Below, one piece after another: positions 22,446 through 34,219 of a stretch of 64,000 nt of DNA; within the stretch, counting starts at the first letter, position 1, and each line of letters begins with the position of its first letter. Under the pieces are notes generated by a model that made no database searches, was not told where the DNA came from, and saw only the letters and a list, made by a program, of their open reading frames with translations. The stretch covers positions 522,551-586,550 of the forward strand of contig CANLTZ010000001.1 in assembly GCA_947494145.1 (NCBI GenBank). Reading direction: 5' to 3'. The DNA comes from an uncultured Jannaschia sp. Lineage in GTDB: Bacteria; Pseudomonadota; Alphaproteobacteria; Rhodobacterales; Rhodobacteraceae. The position numbers and the translations under genes are program-made.

Positions 22446-22727
22446 CGCATCCCTGCCCGTCCTTGAGCCAAAGGGCAGCCCGTGTCCCGGACCCGGCGAT
22501 ATGGGTCAAGCTTGGCGCATCGACCGGGCGACGTCCGGCCATGGCAGACAGTGCAGCGAAAGTGGCTTCGGGCCGCATTCGCCGCGCCTACGCGGCGATG
22601 CCGGTGCGTCGGTCTCGGCGCAGCCCGGCGCGTCGATGGTCCGGCTGTCCCCCGGTCACGTGGCGTTCCGGCAGGTATGAGGATTTAGCGCTGCTGCAAG
22701 GGACGGGCCCGAAGCTGCCTCTTGCCC

Positions 22728-24653
22728 TCAGCTTTCGCGGCGGATGACGGGCGGGTCGTTTTCGACTTCGGCGGCGGCGTCGGCATCTTCTCCGAACCGG
22801 GTCAGCAGCGCGTTTTCCAGGCCTTGGCTGAACTCTCGCGCGCGGGCTGTGTAGGCAGCATTTTCACTAATCGGCACGCCGGGTTCCCACAACTTGGCCA
22901 ACTCGCGCAGCGTCAGGCGGTCGTGGCGATAGAAGGCCTCCCGCGCCTCGAATGCCTCGGTTTCCGACCAGCCAAGCTGTTCGAGAACGTAGCGCCCGGC
23001 GCGCAGGCTGCTGTCGAACATTTCGCGCACGATATCGTCGGCACCCGCGCGGAAAAGCTCATAGACATGCACCCGGTCATAGGCGCGTGCGACGATGTGG
23101 ATGCCCGGGTTTGCGGCCCGCGCCATTTTCACCAGCCGGATCGCAGCCGCCTTGTCGTCCAGCGCCACGACCAGAACCTTGGCCGTGCTCAGCCCCGCGG
23201 CCTGAAGCAATTCCGGGCGGGTCGGGTCGCCCATATAGGTCTTGATCCCGAAGGATCGCAGAAGTTGGATCGTCTCGATATCACGGTCCAGCACCACGGC
23301 GCGCAAGCCCGCGCCGCGCAGCATTCGGTGTACGACCTGCCCAAAGCGGCCCACGCCCGCGATGATGACCTGGGTGTCCTGTTCGTCGATTTCGTCGTCG
23401 GGCATGGCTTCGCCCACATGGCTTTGGGCGGCGAGCCTCTCGTAGAGGATGAACAAAAGCGGCGTTGCCAGCATCGACAGAGCCACCACCAGCAGAAGCT
23501 GCCCGGCCAGTTCGGCGCCGAAAACGCCGTCGGTGACCGCGACGGACACCAGCACGAAGCCGAATTCCCCCGCCTGCGCCAGCGACAAAGTGAAAAGGAT
23601 GCGATCCCGACCGGTCAGCCGGAAGACCAGCGCCAGCACGAACAGGATCGCCCCCTTCAATGCGATCACCCCCACCACCAGACCCAGGATCATGAACGGG
23701 GCGGCAAGCAATGTGCCGAAATCGATGCCCGCGCCCACGGTGATGAAGAAAAGCCCCAGCAGAAGGCCTTTGAAGGGCTCGATATCGGCCTCCAGTTCGT
23801 GCCGGAACTCCGAATTGGCCAGCACGACGCCCGCCAGGAAGGTGCCCAAAGCGGGGGAAAGCCCGACGATAATCATCAGGACCGCCACGCCGATCACGAA
23901 GAGCAGCGACACGATGGTGTGCATCTCACGCAGGCGGGCATGGCCGGCGAAGATGAAGACCGGTCGTGTGAGGTACACGCCGCCCAGCATGACGCCCACC
24001 ACCGCCGCGATGGTGACGGACGTGATCCCCCAGGCAGGCAGGGCCTGAAGCCAGTGGTCGATATCGCTGACCGCAGTGGCCATGGCGCCGTCGCCGATGA
24101 CGGGCGGAGCATGGGCGCCGCCCGTCCCGTGGCTGGCCGCACCGGTGGCCAGAAGCGGCATGATGGCCAGCATCGGGATGACGACGATGTCTTGCGACAG
24201 CAGCACCGAAAAGGAGGAGCGTCCGCCCCGCGTCGCCGTCAGTTCCTTTTCTTGGAGGGTTTGCATGACGATCGCGGTGGATGACAGTGCGAAGATCATC
24301 CCGATGGCCACCGAGACTTGCCAACTGAGCCCCAGCATCCAGGCGGCGGCTGCCACGGCTGTCATGGTAAGCGCCACCTGACCTAGCCCCAGCCCCAGCA
24401 GGCGCGCGCGCATGTCCCAAAGGGCGCGGGGTTCCAGTTCCAACCCGATAATGAACAGCATCATGACGACGCCGAATTCCGCAAAGTGTTGCAGGCTTTC
24501 CGTCTCGGACCCGACCAGACCCAGGACAGGCCCGATCAGAACGCCTGCCACGAGGTAGCCAAGGACGGACCCGAAGCCAAAGCGCACGGCCAGCGGCACG
24601 CAGAGCGTCGCGGCCCCAAGATAGAGCGCGGCCTGGAAGAGGAAGCTTTCCAT
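22728..24653 (-). CDS. CPA2 family cation:proton antiporter with TrkA-N domain (KefB/KefC-like)
   Basis: 641 aa; multi-TM FGSVLGYLVAGVLIGPVLGL; VIIAGVGRFGQVVHRMLRGAGLRAVVLDRD. Confidence 0.93.
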   Translation of the reverse strand: MESFLFQAALYLGAATLCVPLAVRFGFGSVLGYLVAGVLIGPVLGLVGSETESLQHFAEFGVVMMLFIIGLELEPRALWDMRARLLGLGLGQVALTMTAVAAAAWMLGLSWQVSVAIGMIFALSSTAIVMQTLQEKELTATRGGRSSFSVLLSQDIVVIPMLAIMPLLATGAASHGTGGAHAPPVIGDGAMATAVSDIDHWLQALPAWGITSVTIAAVVGVMLGGVYLTRPVFIFAGHARLREMHTIVSLLFVIGVAVLMIIVGLSPALGTFLAGVVLANSEFRHELEADIEPFKGLLLGLFFITVGAGIDFGTLLAAPFMILGLVVGVIALKGAILFVLALVFRLTGRDRILFTLSLAQAGEFGFVLVSVAVTDGVFGAELAGQLLLVVALSMLATPLLFILYERLAAQSHVGEAMPDDEIDEQDTQVIIAGVGRFGQVVHRMLRGAGLRAVVLDRDIETIQLLRSFGIKTYMGDPTRPELLQAAGLSTAKVLVVALDDKAAAIRLVKMARAANPGIHIVARAYDRVHVYELFRAGADDIVREMFDSSLRAGRYVLEQLGWSETEAFEAREAFYRHDRLTLRELAKLWEPGVPISENAAYTARAREFSQGLENALLTRFGEDADAAAEVENDPPVIRRES

Positions 24654-24704
24654 CCGTGTGGTATGGGCGATGGCCGGGGGCAGGGCAACGGCCCCGTGGC
24701 CGTG

Positions 24705-25157
24705 TCAAAGCGGAAGGGGGCCATCGCGTTTGGGCTGGTCCATGACGATCTGGCTTTGCACCCGCGCGACGGCATCGTGGGGCAGCAGCACGCGGTGGAT
24801 CAGATCGTTGAGGCTGGCGAGGTCCGGGCACCAGACACGCAGCAGGTAGTCGGCTTCGCCGGTCAGGGTCCAGACGCTGGCGACGCGGGGCTCGGTCTCC
24901 AGAAGGCGCAGGAAGGCGCGGGCGCTGTCGGGGGCGTGGCTGGCCATCTGGACTTGCACGAAGGCCTGCACATCGAGGCCCAGTTTGCCGGGGTCCAGCC
25001 GGGCGGTGACGGCGCGGATGTGGCCATCGGCTTCCAGCCGGGCGCGGCGGCGACCCGCCTGGCTGGCCGACAGGTTAAGGACGCGGCCCAACGCCTCGGC
25101 CGTCAGCGTGGCGTCCCGTTGCAACAGGCGCAAAAGGGCGAGATCGGTGTCATCCAT
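24705..25157 (-). CDS. Lrp/AsnC family transcriptional regulator
   Basis: LALLRLLQRDATLTAEALGRVLNLSASQAGRRRARLEADGHIRA HTH plus RAM-type C-terminus. Confidence 0.9.
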   Translation of the reverse strand: MDDTDLALLRLLQRDATLTAEALGRVLNLSASQAGRRRARLEADGHIRAVTARLDPGKLGLDVQAFVQVQMASHAPDSARAFLRLLETEPRVASVWTLTGEADYLLRVWCPDLASLNDLIHRVLLPHDAVARVQSQIVMDQPKRDGPLPL

Positions 25158-25190
25158 GTCAGGCTCGCGTGTTTCGCGCATCATTCCAAT

Positions 25191-25206
25191 GTTTCGCGCG
25201 CGAAAC
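25191..25206. promoter_or_regulatory. Candidate Lrp-family operator, perfect palindrome GTTTCGCGCGCGAAAC
   Basis: 16-bp perfect palindrome in the lrp/hppD divergent intergenic region, with a second GTTTCGCGC half-site near 25171. Confidence 0.55.
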
Positions 25207-25299
25207 AAGTAAACGAATGGTTAACGGTGCCCTGATATGCGCAGACCTGATGGCGCAGATGCGATATACCCCACCTCAGACCAGATCAGGAGACACGCC

Positions 25300-26394
25300 A
25301 TGGGCCCGTTCCCTCACCACGCCCCCTATGCCGAGATCACCGAAGACAACCCCGCAGGCACCGACGGATTCGAGTTCGTCGAGTTTGCCCATGAAGACCC
25401 AGCCGCCTTGCGCGCGCTTTTCATCAAGCAAGGCTATTCCCATGTGGCGACCCACAAGACCAAGGCCATCGAGGTCTGGCAGCAGGGCGATATCACCTAT
25501 CTGATCAATGCCGAACCTGGCAGTCACGGGATGGATTTCGTGATGGAGCACGGGCCTTGCGCGCCGTCCATGGGCTGGCGCGTGGCAGATGCCGACCATG
25601 CCTTCCGCCATGCCGTCGCCAAAGGCGCGGAGCCTTATACGGGCCCGGGCAAGGCGATGGATGTGCCGGCCATCGTGGGGATCGGCGGATCGTTGATCTA
25701 TTTCATCGACCAATATCGCGACAGCTCCCCTTACAATGCCGAATTTGACTGGGTGGCGCGGGCCAACCCCGAAGGCGTCGGGTTCCATTACCTCGACCAC
25801 CTGACCCACAACGTCCACAAGGGGAACATGGATGTCTGGTTCAAGTTCTACGGCGACTTGTTCAACTTCCGCGAAATCCGCTTCTTCGACATCGAGGGCA
25901 AGTTCACCGGCCTGCTGAGCCGTGCGCTGACCTCACCCTGCGGTCGCATCCGCATCCCGATCAACGAAGATCGGGGTGAGACGGGGCAGATCGTGGAATA
26001 CCTCAAGCGCTACAATGGCGAAGGCATCCAGCATATCGCCGTGGGTGCGAAGAATATTTACGCGGCAGTGGATGCGATTGCCGAAAACGGGGTGAAGTTC
26101 ATGCCCAAGCCACCCGCCACGTATTACCCGCTTTCCAAGGAGCGGGTGACCGGCCACCAGGAGCCGCTGGATAAGCTTGAAAAGCACGGCATCCTGATCG
26201 ACGGCGAAGGGGTCGTGGGCGGTGGTGAGACGAAGATCCTGCTGCAGATCTTCTCCAAGACCTGTATCGGGCCGATCTTCTTTGAATTCATCCAGCGCAA
26301 GGGCGATGACGGCTTTGGCGAGGGCAACTTCAAAGCGCTGTTCGAAGCCATTGAACAAGATCAGGTGGATCGCGGGGTTCTGAAAGCGTCCTGA
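25300..26394 (+). CDS. hppD: 4-hydroxyphenylpyruvate dioxygenase
   Basis: YLDHLTHNVHKGNMDVWFKFYGDLFNFREIRFFDIEG; GEGIQHIAVGAKNI; TKILLQIFSKTCIGPIFFEFIQRKGDDGFGEGNFKALFEAIE. Confidence 0.95.
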   Translation: MGPFPHHAPYAEITEDNPAGTDGFEFVEFAHEDPAALRALFIKQGYSHVATHKTKAIEVWQQGDITYLINAEPGSHGMDFVMEHGPCAPSMGWRVADADHAFRHAVAKGAEPYTGPGKAMDVPAIVGIGGSLIYFIDQYRDSSPYNAEFDWVARANPEGVGFHYLDHLTHNVHKGNMDVWFKFYGDLFNFREIRFFDIEGKFTGLLSRALTSPCGRIRIPINEDRGETGQIVEYLKRYNGEGIQHIAVGAKNIYAAVDAIAENGVKFMPKPPATYYPLSKERVTGHQEPLDKLEKHGILIDGEGVVGGGETKILLQIFSKTCIGPIFFEFIQRKGDDGFGEGNFKALFEAIEQDQVDRGVLKAS

Positions 26395-26568
26395 CCGGGC
26401 GTGTGATTGCGGCACGGGCCGCGGGCTCCATGGGCTTGGGTGACCTTCCTTGCGCGGGTTGAACAATCCCGTGAGTGCGCGGATCCGCGCTGGATGCGGC
26501 GTTTCGGCACGTTATCATCGCGCCATGTTTGCGACCCGACACAATCCCCGCCCATTTGGACTGCGATC

Positions 26569-27474
26569 ATGACCGGTCAGGTCCTGCGGCGCGACCATGT
26601 GGCCGATGACATGGCACAGCGGTTCAATTCCGATGTGACCGAAGATTCAGGGCATAAATGGACGCGTCTGAACACGTTGGTCCTGTGTCAGGGGGATGTG
26701 GTTTATGATGGCGTGCAGGCCGATTTCCACCTGCTTGAGCGCTGCCTGGACGGCTCTCACCGGTTGGAATGCGAGGGTGAGTTCGAAACGGGGCAACGGA
26801 TCGAACTGACCACGCAGCCCGGCGGTGTGTCCTATCTTCCATGCCATTCGCAATTGACGGAAACTTGCGAAGGCCGGGCCGAAATTCAGCAGATCGCGAT
26901 CGACCGCTCCGTCTTCCGGCAGGTGGCGGATGAGATGTGTGCAGGCGACCCGGACAGACTGCCCCGTCTGGGTTTCAAGGGGCTGATGGATCCGAACCTG
27001 ATCCGACTGGCGGACATGGTGCTGCACGAAGCACGGATTACCGCCCCGGGCGGTGAGCTTTACGGCGATCTTCTGGCGCAGGAAATCGCGCTTCTTATCC
27101 TGCGGCGACAGCTTCGCGACCCCAATGAGGTGCCGCAGCCCAGGGCCTTGTCGGACCGGCAACTTGCGAAAGTCATCGACTACATGGAGGCCAACCTGGA
27201 AGATGTGGGCGGCATGGAGGTGCTGGCCGAAGCCGTCGGCATGAGCGTCTTTGCGTTTTCTCGGGCCTTCAAGGCCAAAACCGGCGAGGCACCGCATCAA
27301 TTCCTGATCGGACGGCGGCTGGAGCGCGCGAAGGCGTTGCTTCTGAAAACGGACGAGTCTCTGGTCGAAATCGCCTTTAGCGTCGGGTTTGCCAGCCAGT
27401 CGCATATGACGGCCACCTTCACGCGGCGCGTGGGACAGCCCCCCGGCGCGTGGCGGCGCGATGTGCGCCGCTGA
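26569..27474 (+). CDS. AraC family transcriptional regulator
   Basis: C-terminal double HTH: LAEAVGMSVFAFSRAFKAKTGEAPHQFLIGRRLERAKALLLKTDESLVEIAFSVGFASQSHMTATFTRRVGQPPGAWRR. Confidence 0.93.
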   Translation: MTGQVLRRDHVADDMAQRFNSDVTEDSGHKWTRLNTLVLCQGDVVYDGVQADFHLLERCLDGSHRLECEGEFETGQRIELTTQPGGVSYLPCHSQLTETCEGRAEIQQIAIDRSVFRQVADEMCAGDPDRLPRLGFKGLMDPNLIRLADMVLHEARITAPGGELYGDLLAQEIALLILRRQLRDPNEVPQPRALSDRQLAKVIDYMEANLEDVGGMEVLAEAVGMSVFAFSRAFKAKTGEAPHQFLIGRRLERAKALLLKTDESLVEIAFSVGFASQSHMTATFTRRVGQPPGAWRRDVRR

Positions 27475-27531
27475 TCGCTCGACAAGGGGCGCGCGGCACG
27501 GCAAGGACCCCCAAGCAGGAGGTGCCGAAAC

Positions 27532-28242
27532 ATGAAGCGATCCGAGATCAACGACATTATGCGCAAGGCCGATGATTTCATCCGGTCCTTTGGCTATGTG
27601 CTGCCGCCCTTTGCCTATTGGACACCCGATGAGATGCGCGCGCGGCAGGCAGAGATCGGGCCGATGATCGATGCGCGGCTGGGATGGGACATTACCGATT
27701 ATGGCCAGGGGCGCTTCGATGAAATGGGGCTGTTTCTGTTCACAGTGCGCAATGGGCGCCAGGACGATCTGAAGCGCGGGGGCGGGATGTGTTATGCCGA
27801 GAAGATCATGATCTCGCGCCATGATCAGCTTTCGCCCATGCATCGCCACTGGCTGAAGGCCGAAGATATCATTAACCGTGGTGGCGCGACGCTGGCCATC
27901 GAGATGTTCGGTTCTGCGCCGGATGGCTCGTTCGATGAAACGGCAGGTGGAACTGTGTTCTGCGACGGCATCAGAAGGGACTTCGCGCCAGGCGAGGTGC
28001 TGTGCTTCGCGCCCGGTGAATCGGTGACGCTGATGCCCGGCGATTGGCACGCCTTTTGGGGCGAAGGCGGCGACGTGTTGATTGGCGAAGTGTCGACCGT
28101 CAACGACGATGAGACCGACAATTGGTTCCGCGACCCGATCGGGCGCTTCGCCGAGGTAGAGGAAGACGAGGCGCCGCTGCATCTGCTGGCCAGTGATTAC
28201 GCGCGATATCTGACTGACGCGGTGCCAGCCCCGGCTGGATGA
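27532..28242 (+). CDS. D-lyxose/D-mannose isomerase family protein
   Basis: MKRSEINDIMRKADDFI..., PMHRHWLKAEDIINRGGATLAIE, PGDWHAFWGEGGDVLIGEVSTVNDDETDNWF cupin-type metal motif. Confidence 0.85.
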   Translation: MKRSEINDIMRKADDFIRSFGYVLPPFAYWTPDEMRARQAEIGPMIDARLGWDITDYGQGRFDEMGLFLFTVRNGRQDDLKRGGGMCYAEKIMISRHDQLSPMHRHWLKAEDIINRGGATLAIEMFGSAPDGSFDETAGGTVFCDGIRRDFAPGEVLCFAPGESVTLMPGDWHAFWGEGGDVLIGEVSTVNDDETDNWFRDPIGRFAEVEEDEAPLHLLASDYARYLTDAVPAPAG

Positions 28243-29000
28243 AATCTGGTTCAGACGCGATTCGAACTGATCCGGGCTTATTGCACCGGACGTGAGGACT
28301 TGCGTCCGATGCGGGGGCAGAACGCGACGTTTGCGCCGAAAAGTCGGGTAAGTTGACGCATCCTGTTCACGAATAGCGGAGCAGGGCTACAGATAAGGCG
28401 AATGTGATCCAGTATTTCTGGACGCTGGCGGGCCAGCACGGGATTGTCGGATTATCGTCGGGCGGCTCCGTCCACGAATCAGCAGGAGGACGATCACCGC
28501 AGTCGCACATGGCTGGGCGGGTCGGGCGGGTGCCCGCGCAGTCTCCGGCAGATGCCGCTACCCGCATTGGTCCGCGTCTGGCTGACCCCATGCTGGCGCG
28601 CGACTACGGCAAAACGAATTGGGCCGAACCGGCCGTGGCCTTCGCAACGGGTTTGCGCAGGTCGATCGGCGGTCCTTGAGGGCTCCAGATGCTTCCCGGT
28701 GGTTGTGCGGTGCGGGGAGTATCTGTTTGAGCGGCGCCCCGGTCCTGTGAAGGGCTGGGGCGCTTGTTCGTCTGGTGGCCGCCCTTTGCAGCATTTGCTG
28801 ATCCGGGTGCAAGGCGGTTCGTCGACTGGCCGCGTTTGGCGATCCGATCGGTCAGCTATCGCGCTTTATGGCTGCCATGACCGCAGACATGCCAAACGTC
28901 GCGCGGACATCAGCCAGATCGCCGGGCTGGCGATGGACCGGCGCCCTTTGGGCTTCGTTCCGGTCCAGTCATGGGCTGGCGACGGCGTGGTATTGCCGAA

Positions 29001-29018
29001 GGCCCCCGACCAGGGGCC
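29001..29018 (-). terminator. Possible terminator stem-loop 3' of pntB
   Basis: GGCCCC-CGACCA-GGGGCC inverted repeat 7 nt beyond the pntB stop. Confidence 0.4.
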
Positions 29019-29024
29019 CGCCAG

Positions 29025-30521
<1,497 letters not shown>

Positions 30522-30533
30522 TGCGTGTCCCCC

Positions 30534-32108
30534 TTACGACTTCTGGAACATGGCGAGCATGCGCCGTGTCACGAGGAAGCCGCCGAATATGTTGATCCCG
30601 GCCATGAAGACCGACAGCGCGGCCAGCAGGATGACGAGGAAGGACCCCGACCCGATCTGCAAAAGCGCGCCCAGGATGATGATCGACGAAATCGCGTTGG
30701 TCACCGCCATGAGCGGCGTGTGCAGTGAATGGGCCACGCCCCAGATTACTTGGAAGCCCACGAAACAGGCCAGCGTGAAGACGATGAAATGCTGCATGAA
30801 GCTGGCGGGTGTATAAAGCCCGGCCAAAAGCAAAAGCACGCCGCTGATTGTCAGAAGGCCCACTTGGAACTTGGTTTCCTTCCGGAAGGCCGCGACTTCC
30901 TGGGCGCGGATTTCCTCGGGCGTCAGTTCCTTGGGCTTTTCCTTGGTCTGAACCGCGATGGCCTGCACCTTGGGCGGTGGGGGTGGCCAGGTGATTTCGC
31001 CTTCATGGACAATGGTGGCGCCACGGATGACGTCATCTTCCATGTTATGCGCGATGACACCGTCTTTTTCGGGCGTCAGATCGGCCAGCATGTGGCGGAT
31101 ATTGTTGCCATAAAGGGTCGAGGACTGCGCGGCCATGCGGCTGGGGAAGTCGGTATAACCGATGATCGTCACACCGTTTTCGGTGACGACCTTTTCGTCC
31201 TTCTGGGTCAGTTCGCAATTGCCGCCCCGTTCGGCGGCCAGATCCACGATGACGGAGCCGGGCTTCATCGCCTTGACCATGTCTTCGGTCCAAAGCACGG
31301 GCGCCGGGCGGTTCGGGATCAGCGCGGTGCAGATCACGATATCCATATCGGGGGCCAGTTCGCGGAACTTGGCAAGCTGCTTGGCCTGGAATTCCGGGCT
31401 GGAGGGCGGCGCATAGCCGCCGGTGGCGGCACCGTCGGGCAGCTCGGAATCCTCGAACTCCAAGAAGACGAATTCGGCGCCCATCGATTCGATCTGTTCG
31501 GCCACTTCGGGGCGCACGTCGAAGGCGTAGGTGATCGCGCCCAGCGATGTCGAGGTGCCGATGGCCGCAAGGCCCGCGACGCCCGCGCCCACGACCAGCA
31601 CCTTGGCGGGCGGAACTTTGCCGGCGGCGGTGACCTGACCAGTGAAGAAACGGCCGAAATTGTTGCCCGCCTCGATCACGGCGCGGTAGCCCGCGATATT
31701 GGCCATGGAGCTGAGCGCATCCATCTTCTGGGCGCGTGAAATCCGCGGGACCATGTCCATCGCGATGACTGACGCGCCTTTGGCCTTGGCGGCTTCCATC
31801 AGGGCTTCGTTGGCACTGGGATAGAAGAAGGAAATCAGCGTCTTGTCTGCTGAAAGCCGCTTGATTTCGTCATCCGTTGGCGGCTGCACCTTGACGATGA
31901 TATCGGCCGCCTTGAAGAGCGCCGCGCCGGTCTTGAAGACCTCGACCCCGGCATCCTTGTAGGCGGCGTCGGTGAAACCTGCCTTTTCGCCCGCGCCCGA
32001 CTCGATCAAGACCTCATGGCCGAGCTTTTGCAGATGACCTGCACTTTCGGGGGTGATCGCGACCCGGGCTTCGCCCGCGTGAACCTCTTTCGGTGCGCCG
32101 ATCTTCAT
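30534..32108 (-). CDS. pntA: NAD(P) transhydrogenase subunit alpha (fused alpha1 and alpha2)
   Basis: [41 protein letters not shown]-terminal TM segment. Confidence 0.96.
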   Translation of the reverse strand: MKIGAPKEVHAGEARVAITPESAGHLQKLGHEVLIESGAGEKAGFTDAAYKDAGVEVFKTGAALFKAADIIVKVQPPTDDEIKRLSADKTLISFFYPSANEALMEAAKAKGASVIAMDMVPRISRAQKMDALSSMANIAGYRAVIEAGNNFGRFFTGQVTAAGKVPPAKVLVVGAGVAGLAAIGTSTSLGAITYAFDVRPEVAEQIESMGAEFVFLEFEDSELPDGAATGGYAPPSSPEFQAKQLAKFRELAPDMDIVICTALIPNRPAPVLWTEDMVKAMKPGSVIVDLAAERGGNCELTQKDEKVVTENGVTIIGYTDFPSRMAAQSSTLYGNNIRHMLADLTPEKDGVIAHNMEDDVIRGATIVHEGEITWPPPPPKVQAIAVQTKEKPKELTPEEIRAQEVAAFRKETKFQVGLLTISGVLLLLAGLYTPASFMQHFIVFTLACFVGFQVIWGVAHSLHTPLMAVTNAISSIIILGALLQIGSGSFLVILLAALSVFMAGINIFGGFLVTRRMLAMFQKS

Positions 32109-32214
32109 TGCATGGTTTCTCCGGGCCGATGGAAGTGAACTTGCGTCTTACTTGCGGTGCAAAGGATGCTCAAGGCAAGGCGGGCCATTGCGACACTTTC
32201 TTGCGCGGGAGGGC

Positions 32215-32970
32215 GTGACCTTGGGGCAGTTGGACGGACGGCATGCGGTAGTGACCGGCGGGGGCACCGGGATCGGCCGCGCCATTGCGGAAGCGCTGCG
32301 CGATGCGGGCGCCGCGGTGACGGTGACCGGGCGGCGGCGCGAAAAGTTGGAAGACGTGGCGGGTTGCCTGCCGGTGGCGATGGACGTGGCAGATGAAGCG
32401 TCGGTCCTGGCGGGCATGGCAGAGGCGCGGGCGGCCCACGGGCCCATCCATATTTGCGTGGCCAATGCGGGCGTGGCCGAGGGCCGCAACCTGGCCGAAA
32501 CGGATGCCGACTTCTGGCGCTGGATGATGGGGATCAACCTGGATGGCTGTCTTTATACCTTCCGCGCCTGCATTCCCGACATGTTGGAGGCCGGTTGGGG
32601 CCGCGCCATTGCGATTTCGTCCATCGCCGGGGTCAAGGGATTGAAGGGGGCTGCGGCCTACACGGCGTCGAAACACGGCATGATCGGGCTGGTGCGGGGG
32701 CTGGCGGCGGATTTCGTCAGCAAGCCCTTGACCATCAACGCCATCTGCCCGGCCTATGTGGAGACAGACATCGTCACCTACAATCTGGAGCGGATCATGG
32801 CGCGAACCGGCAAGTCAGAGGCGGAGGCGATGGCGTTGATGCAGGGCGCGAACCCCCATGGCCGGCTGATCGACCCGGCGGAGGTGGCTCAGATGGCGCT
32901 ATACCTGTGCTCGGACGCGGCGGGCAGTGTCCATGGGCAGGCCTTGCAAATCTCGGGCGGGGAAATCTGA
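32215..32970 (+). CDS. SDR family oxidoreductase
   Basis: VVTGGGTGIGRAIAEAL, NAGVAEG, YTASKHG; GTG start chosen. Confidence 0.88.
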   Translation: MTLGQLDGRHAVVTGGGTGIGRAIAEALRDAGAAVTVTGRRREKLEDVAGCLPVAMDVADEASVLAGMAEARAAHGPIHICVANAGVAEGRNLAETDADFWRWMMGINLDGCLYTFRACIPDMLEAGWGRAIAISSIAGVKGLKGAAAYTASKHGMIGLVRGLAADFVSKPLTINAICPAYVETDIVTYNLERIMARTGKSEAEAMALMQGANPHGRLIDPAEVAQMALYLCSDAAGSVHGQALQISGGEI

Positions 32971-34151
32971 TGGATTGGGCAGCTTTACGCGATCGGTTCA
33001 TTTTGCCTGAGGGGGTGATTTATCTGGATGGCAACTCGCTCGGGCCCCTGCCGCGCGGCGCCATGGAGCGGGTGCGCCGGACGGTGGAGGACGAATGGGG
33101 CCAGAAGCTGATCCGCGGCTGGAACGAGGCGGGGTGGATGGACTGGCCCGCGCGCCTGGGCGACCGCATCGGGCGGTTGATCGGGGCCGCGCCGGGATCG
33201 GTCGTGGTGGGCGACACGCTGTCGATCAAGGTCTATCAGGCGTTGGCCTCGGCCCTTGAGATGCATCCGGGCAGGCGGGTCATTCTTTCGGATACGGGCA
33301 ACTTTCCCACGGATTTGTACATGGCCGAAGGGCTGATCGCGTCGCTGGGAAAAGGGCACGATTTGCGCATCGTGGCGCCCGACGCGGTGGAGGCGGCCAT
33401 CGACGATGACGTGGCCGTGGTGATGTTGACTCAGGTGGATTACCGCTCGGGCCGAATGCATGACATGGCCGCGCTGACCAAGGCGGCCCATGCGGCTGGG
33501 GCTATCACCATTTGGGACTTGGCCCATTCGGCGGGTGCCCACGAAGTGGATCTGGCCGGGGCGGATTTCGCGGTGGGCTGCACCTATAAGTATCTGAATG
33601 CCGGGCCCGGCGCGCCCGCCTTCATCTATGTACGCCCCGACCTGCAGGAAGAGGTGCGGCCTGCGCTGTCGGGTTGGCTGGGCCATTCCGAGCCCTTTGC
33701 CTTCGATCTTTCCTACCGCCCCGGCCGCGGGATCGAACGGATGCGGGTGGGCACGCCGCCGGTATTGCAATTGGCAGCTTTGGAGGCGGCGTTGGACATC
33801 TGGGACGGGGTGGATGTGGGCGCGCTGCGCGCCCGCTCATTGGCCCTGTCGGGCCGCTTCGCGGACGGTGTGGCAGCGCGCTGCCCGGATTTGGTGCCTG
33901 CCTTGGAGACAGGTGCAGTCCGCGGGTCCCAAGTCAGCCTGCGCCACCCGGAGGGCTATGCCATCGTCCAGGCCCTGATCGCGCGGGGCGTGATCGGAGA
34001 TTTCCGGGCGCCGGATATCCTGCGCTTCGGCTTCACCCCGCTTTTCATCGGCGAGGCGGAGGTGGACGGGGCACTGGCCATTCTGGAAGCCATCATGGCC
34101 ACCCGCGCCTGGGACCGGCCCGAATTCCATGCCAAGAAGGCCGTGACATGA
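32970..34151 (+). CDS. kynU: Kynureninase
   Basis: YLDGNSLGPLPRG, VVGDTLSIKVYQAL, WDLAHSAGAHEVDL, GCTYKYLNAGPGAPAFIYV; ATGA overlap with SDR. Confidence 0.94.
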   Translation: MDWAALRDRFILPEGVIYLDGNSLGPLPRGAMERVRRTVEDEWGQKLIRGWNEAGWMDWPARLGDRIGRLIGAAPGSVVVGDTLSIKVYQALASALEMHPGRRVILSDTGNFPTDLYMAEGLIASLGKGHDLRIVAPDAVEAAIDDDVAVVMLTQVDYRSGRMHDMAALTKAAHAAGAITIWDLAHSAGAHEVDLAGADFAVGCTYKYLNAGPGAPAFIYVRPDLQEEVRPALSGWLGHSEPFAFDLSYRPGRGIERMRVGTPPVLQLAALEAALDIWDGVDVGALRARSLALSGRFADGVAARCPDLVPALETGAVRGSQVSLRHPEGYAIVQALIARGVIGDFRAPDILRFGFTPLFIGEAEVDGALAILEAIMATRAWDRPEFHAKKAVT

Positions 34152-34219
34152 AAGCCGCCATGCCGTCGCATGCTGCAAAGCGGGCTGGCGCCGGGGTTCG
34201 GCTGGGCTAACTGAGGTCG

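Noticed and set aside
22722-24284. 520-aa plus-strand ORF antisense to the CPA2 antiporter
   Set aside because: Shadow ORF rich in His/Gln/Arg/Asp opposite an unambiguous membrane transporter.
32454-32969. 5' extension of the kynU ORF to 32454
   Set aside because: The extension overlaps the SDR gene in another frame; the real kynureninase start is the ATG at 32970 overlapping the SDR stop.
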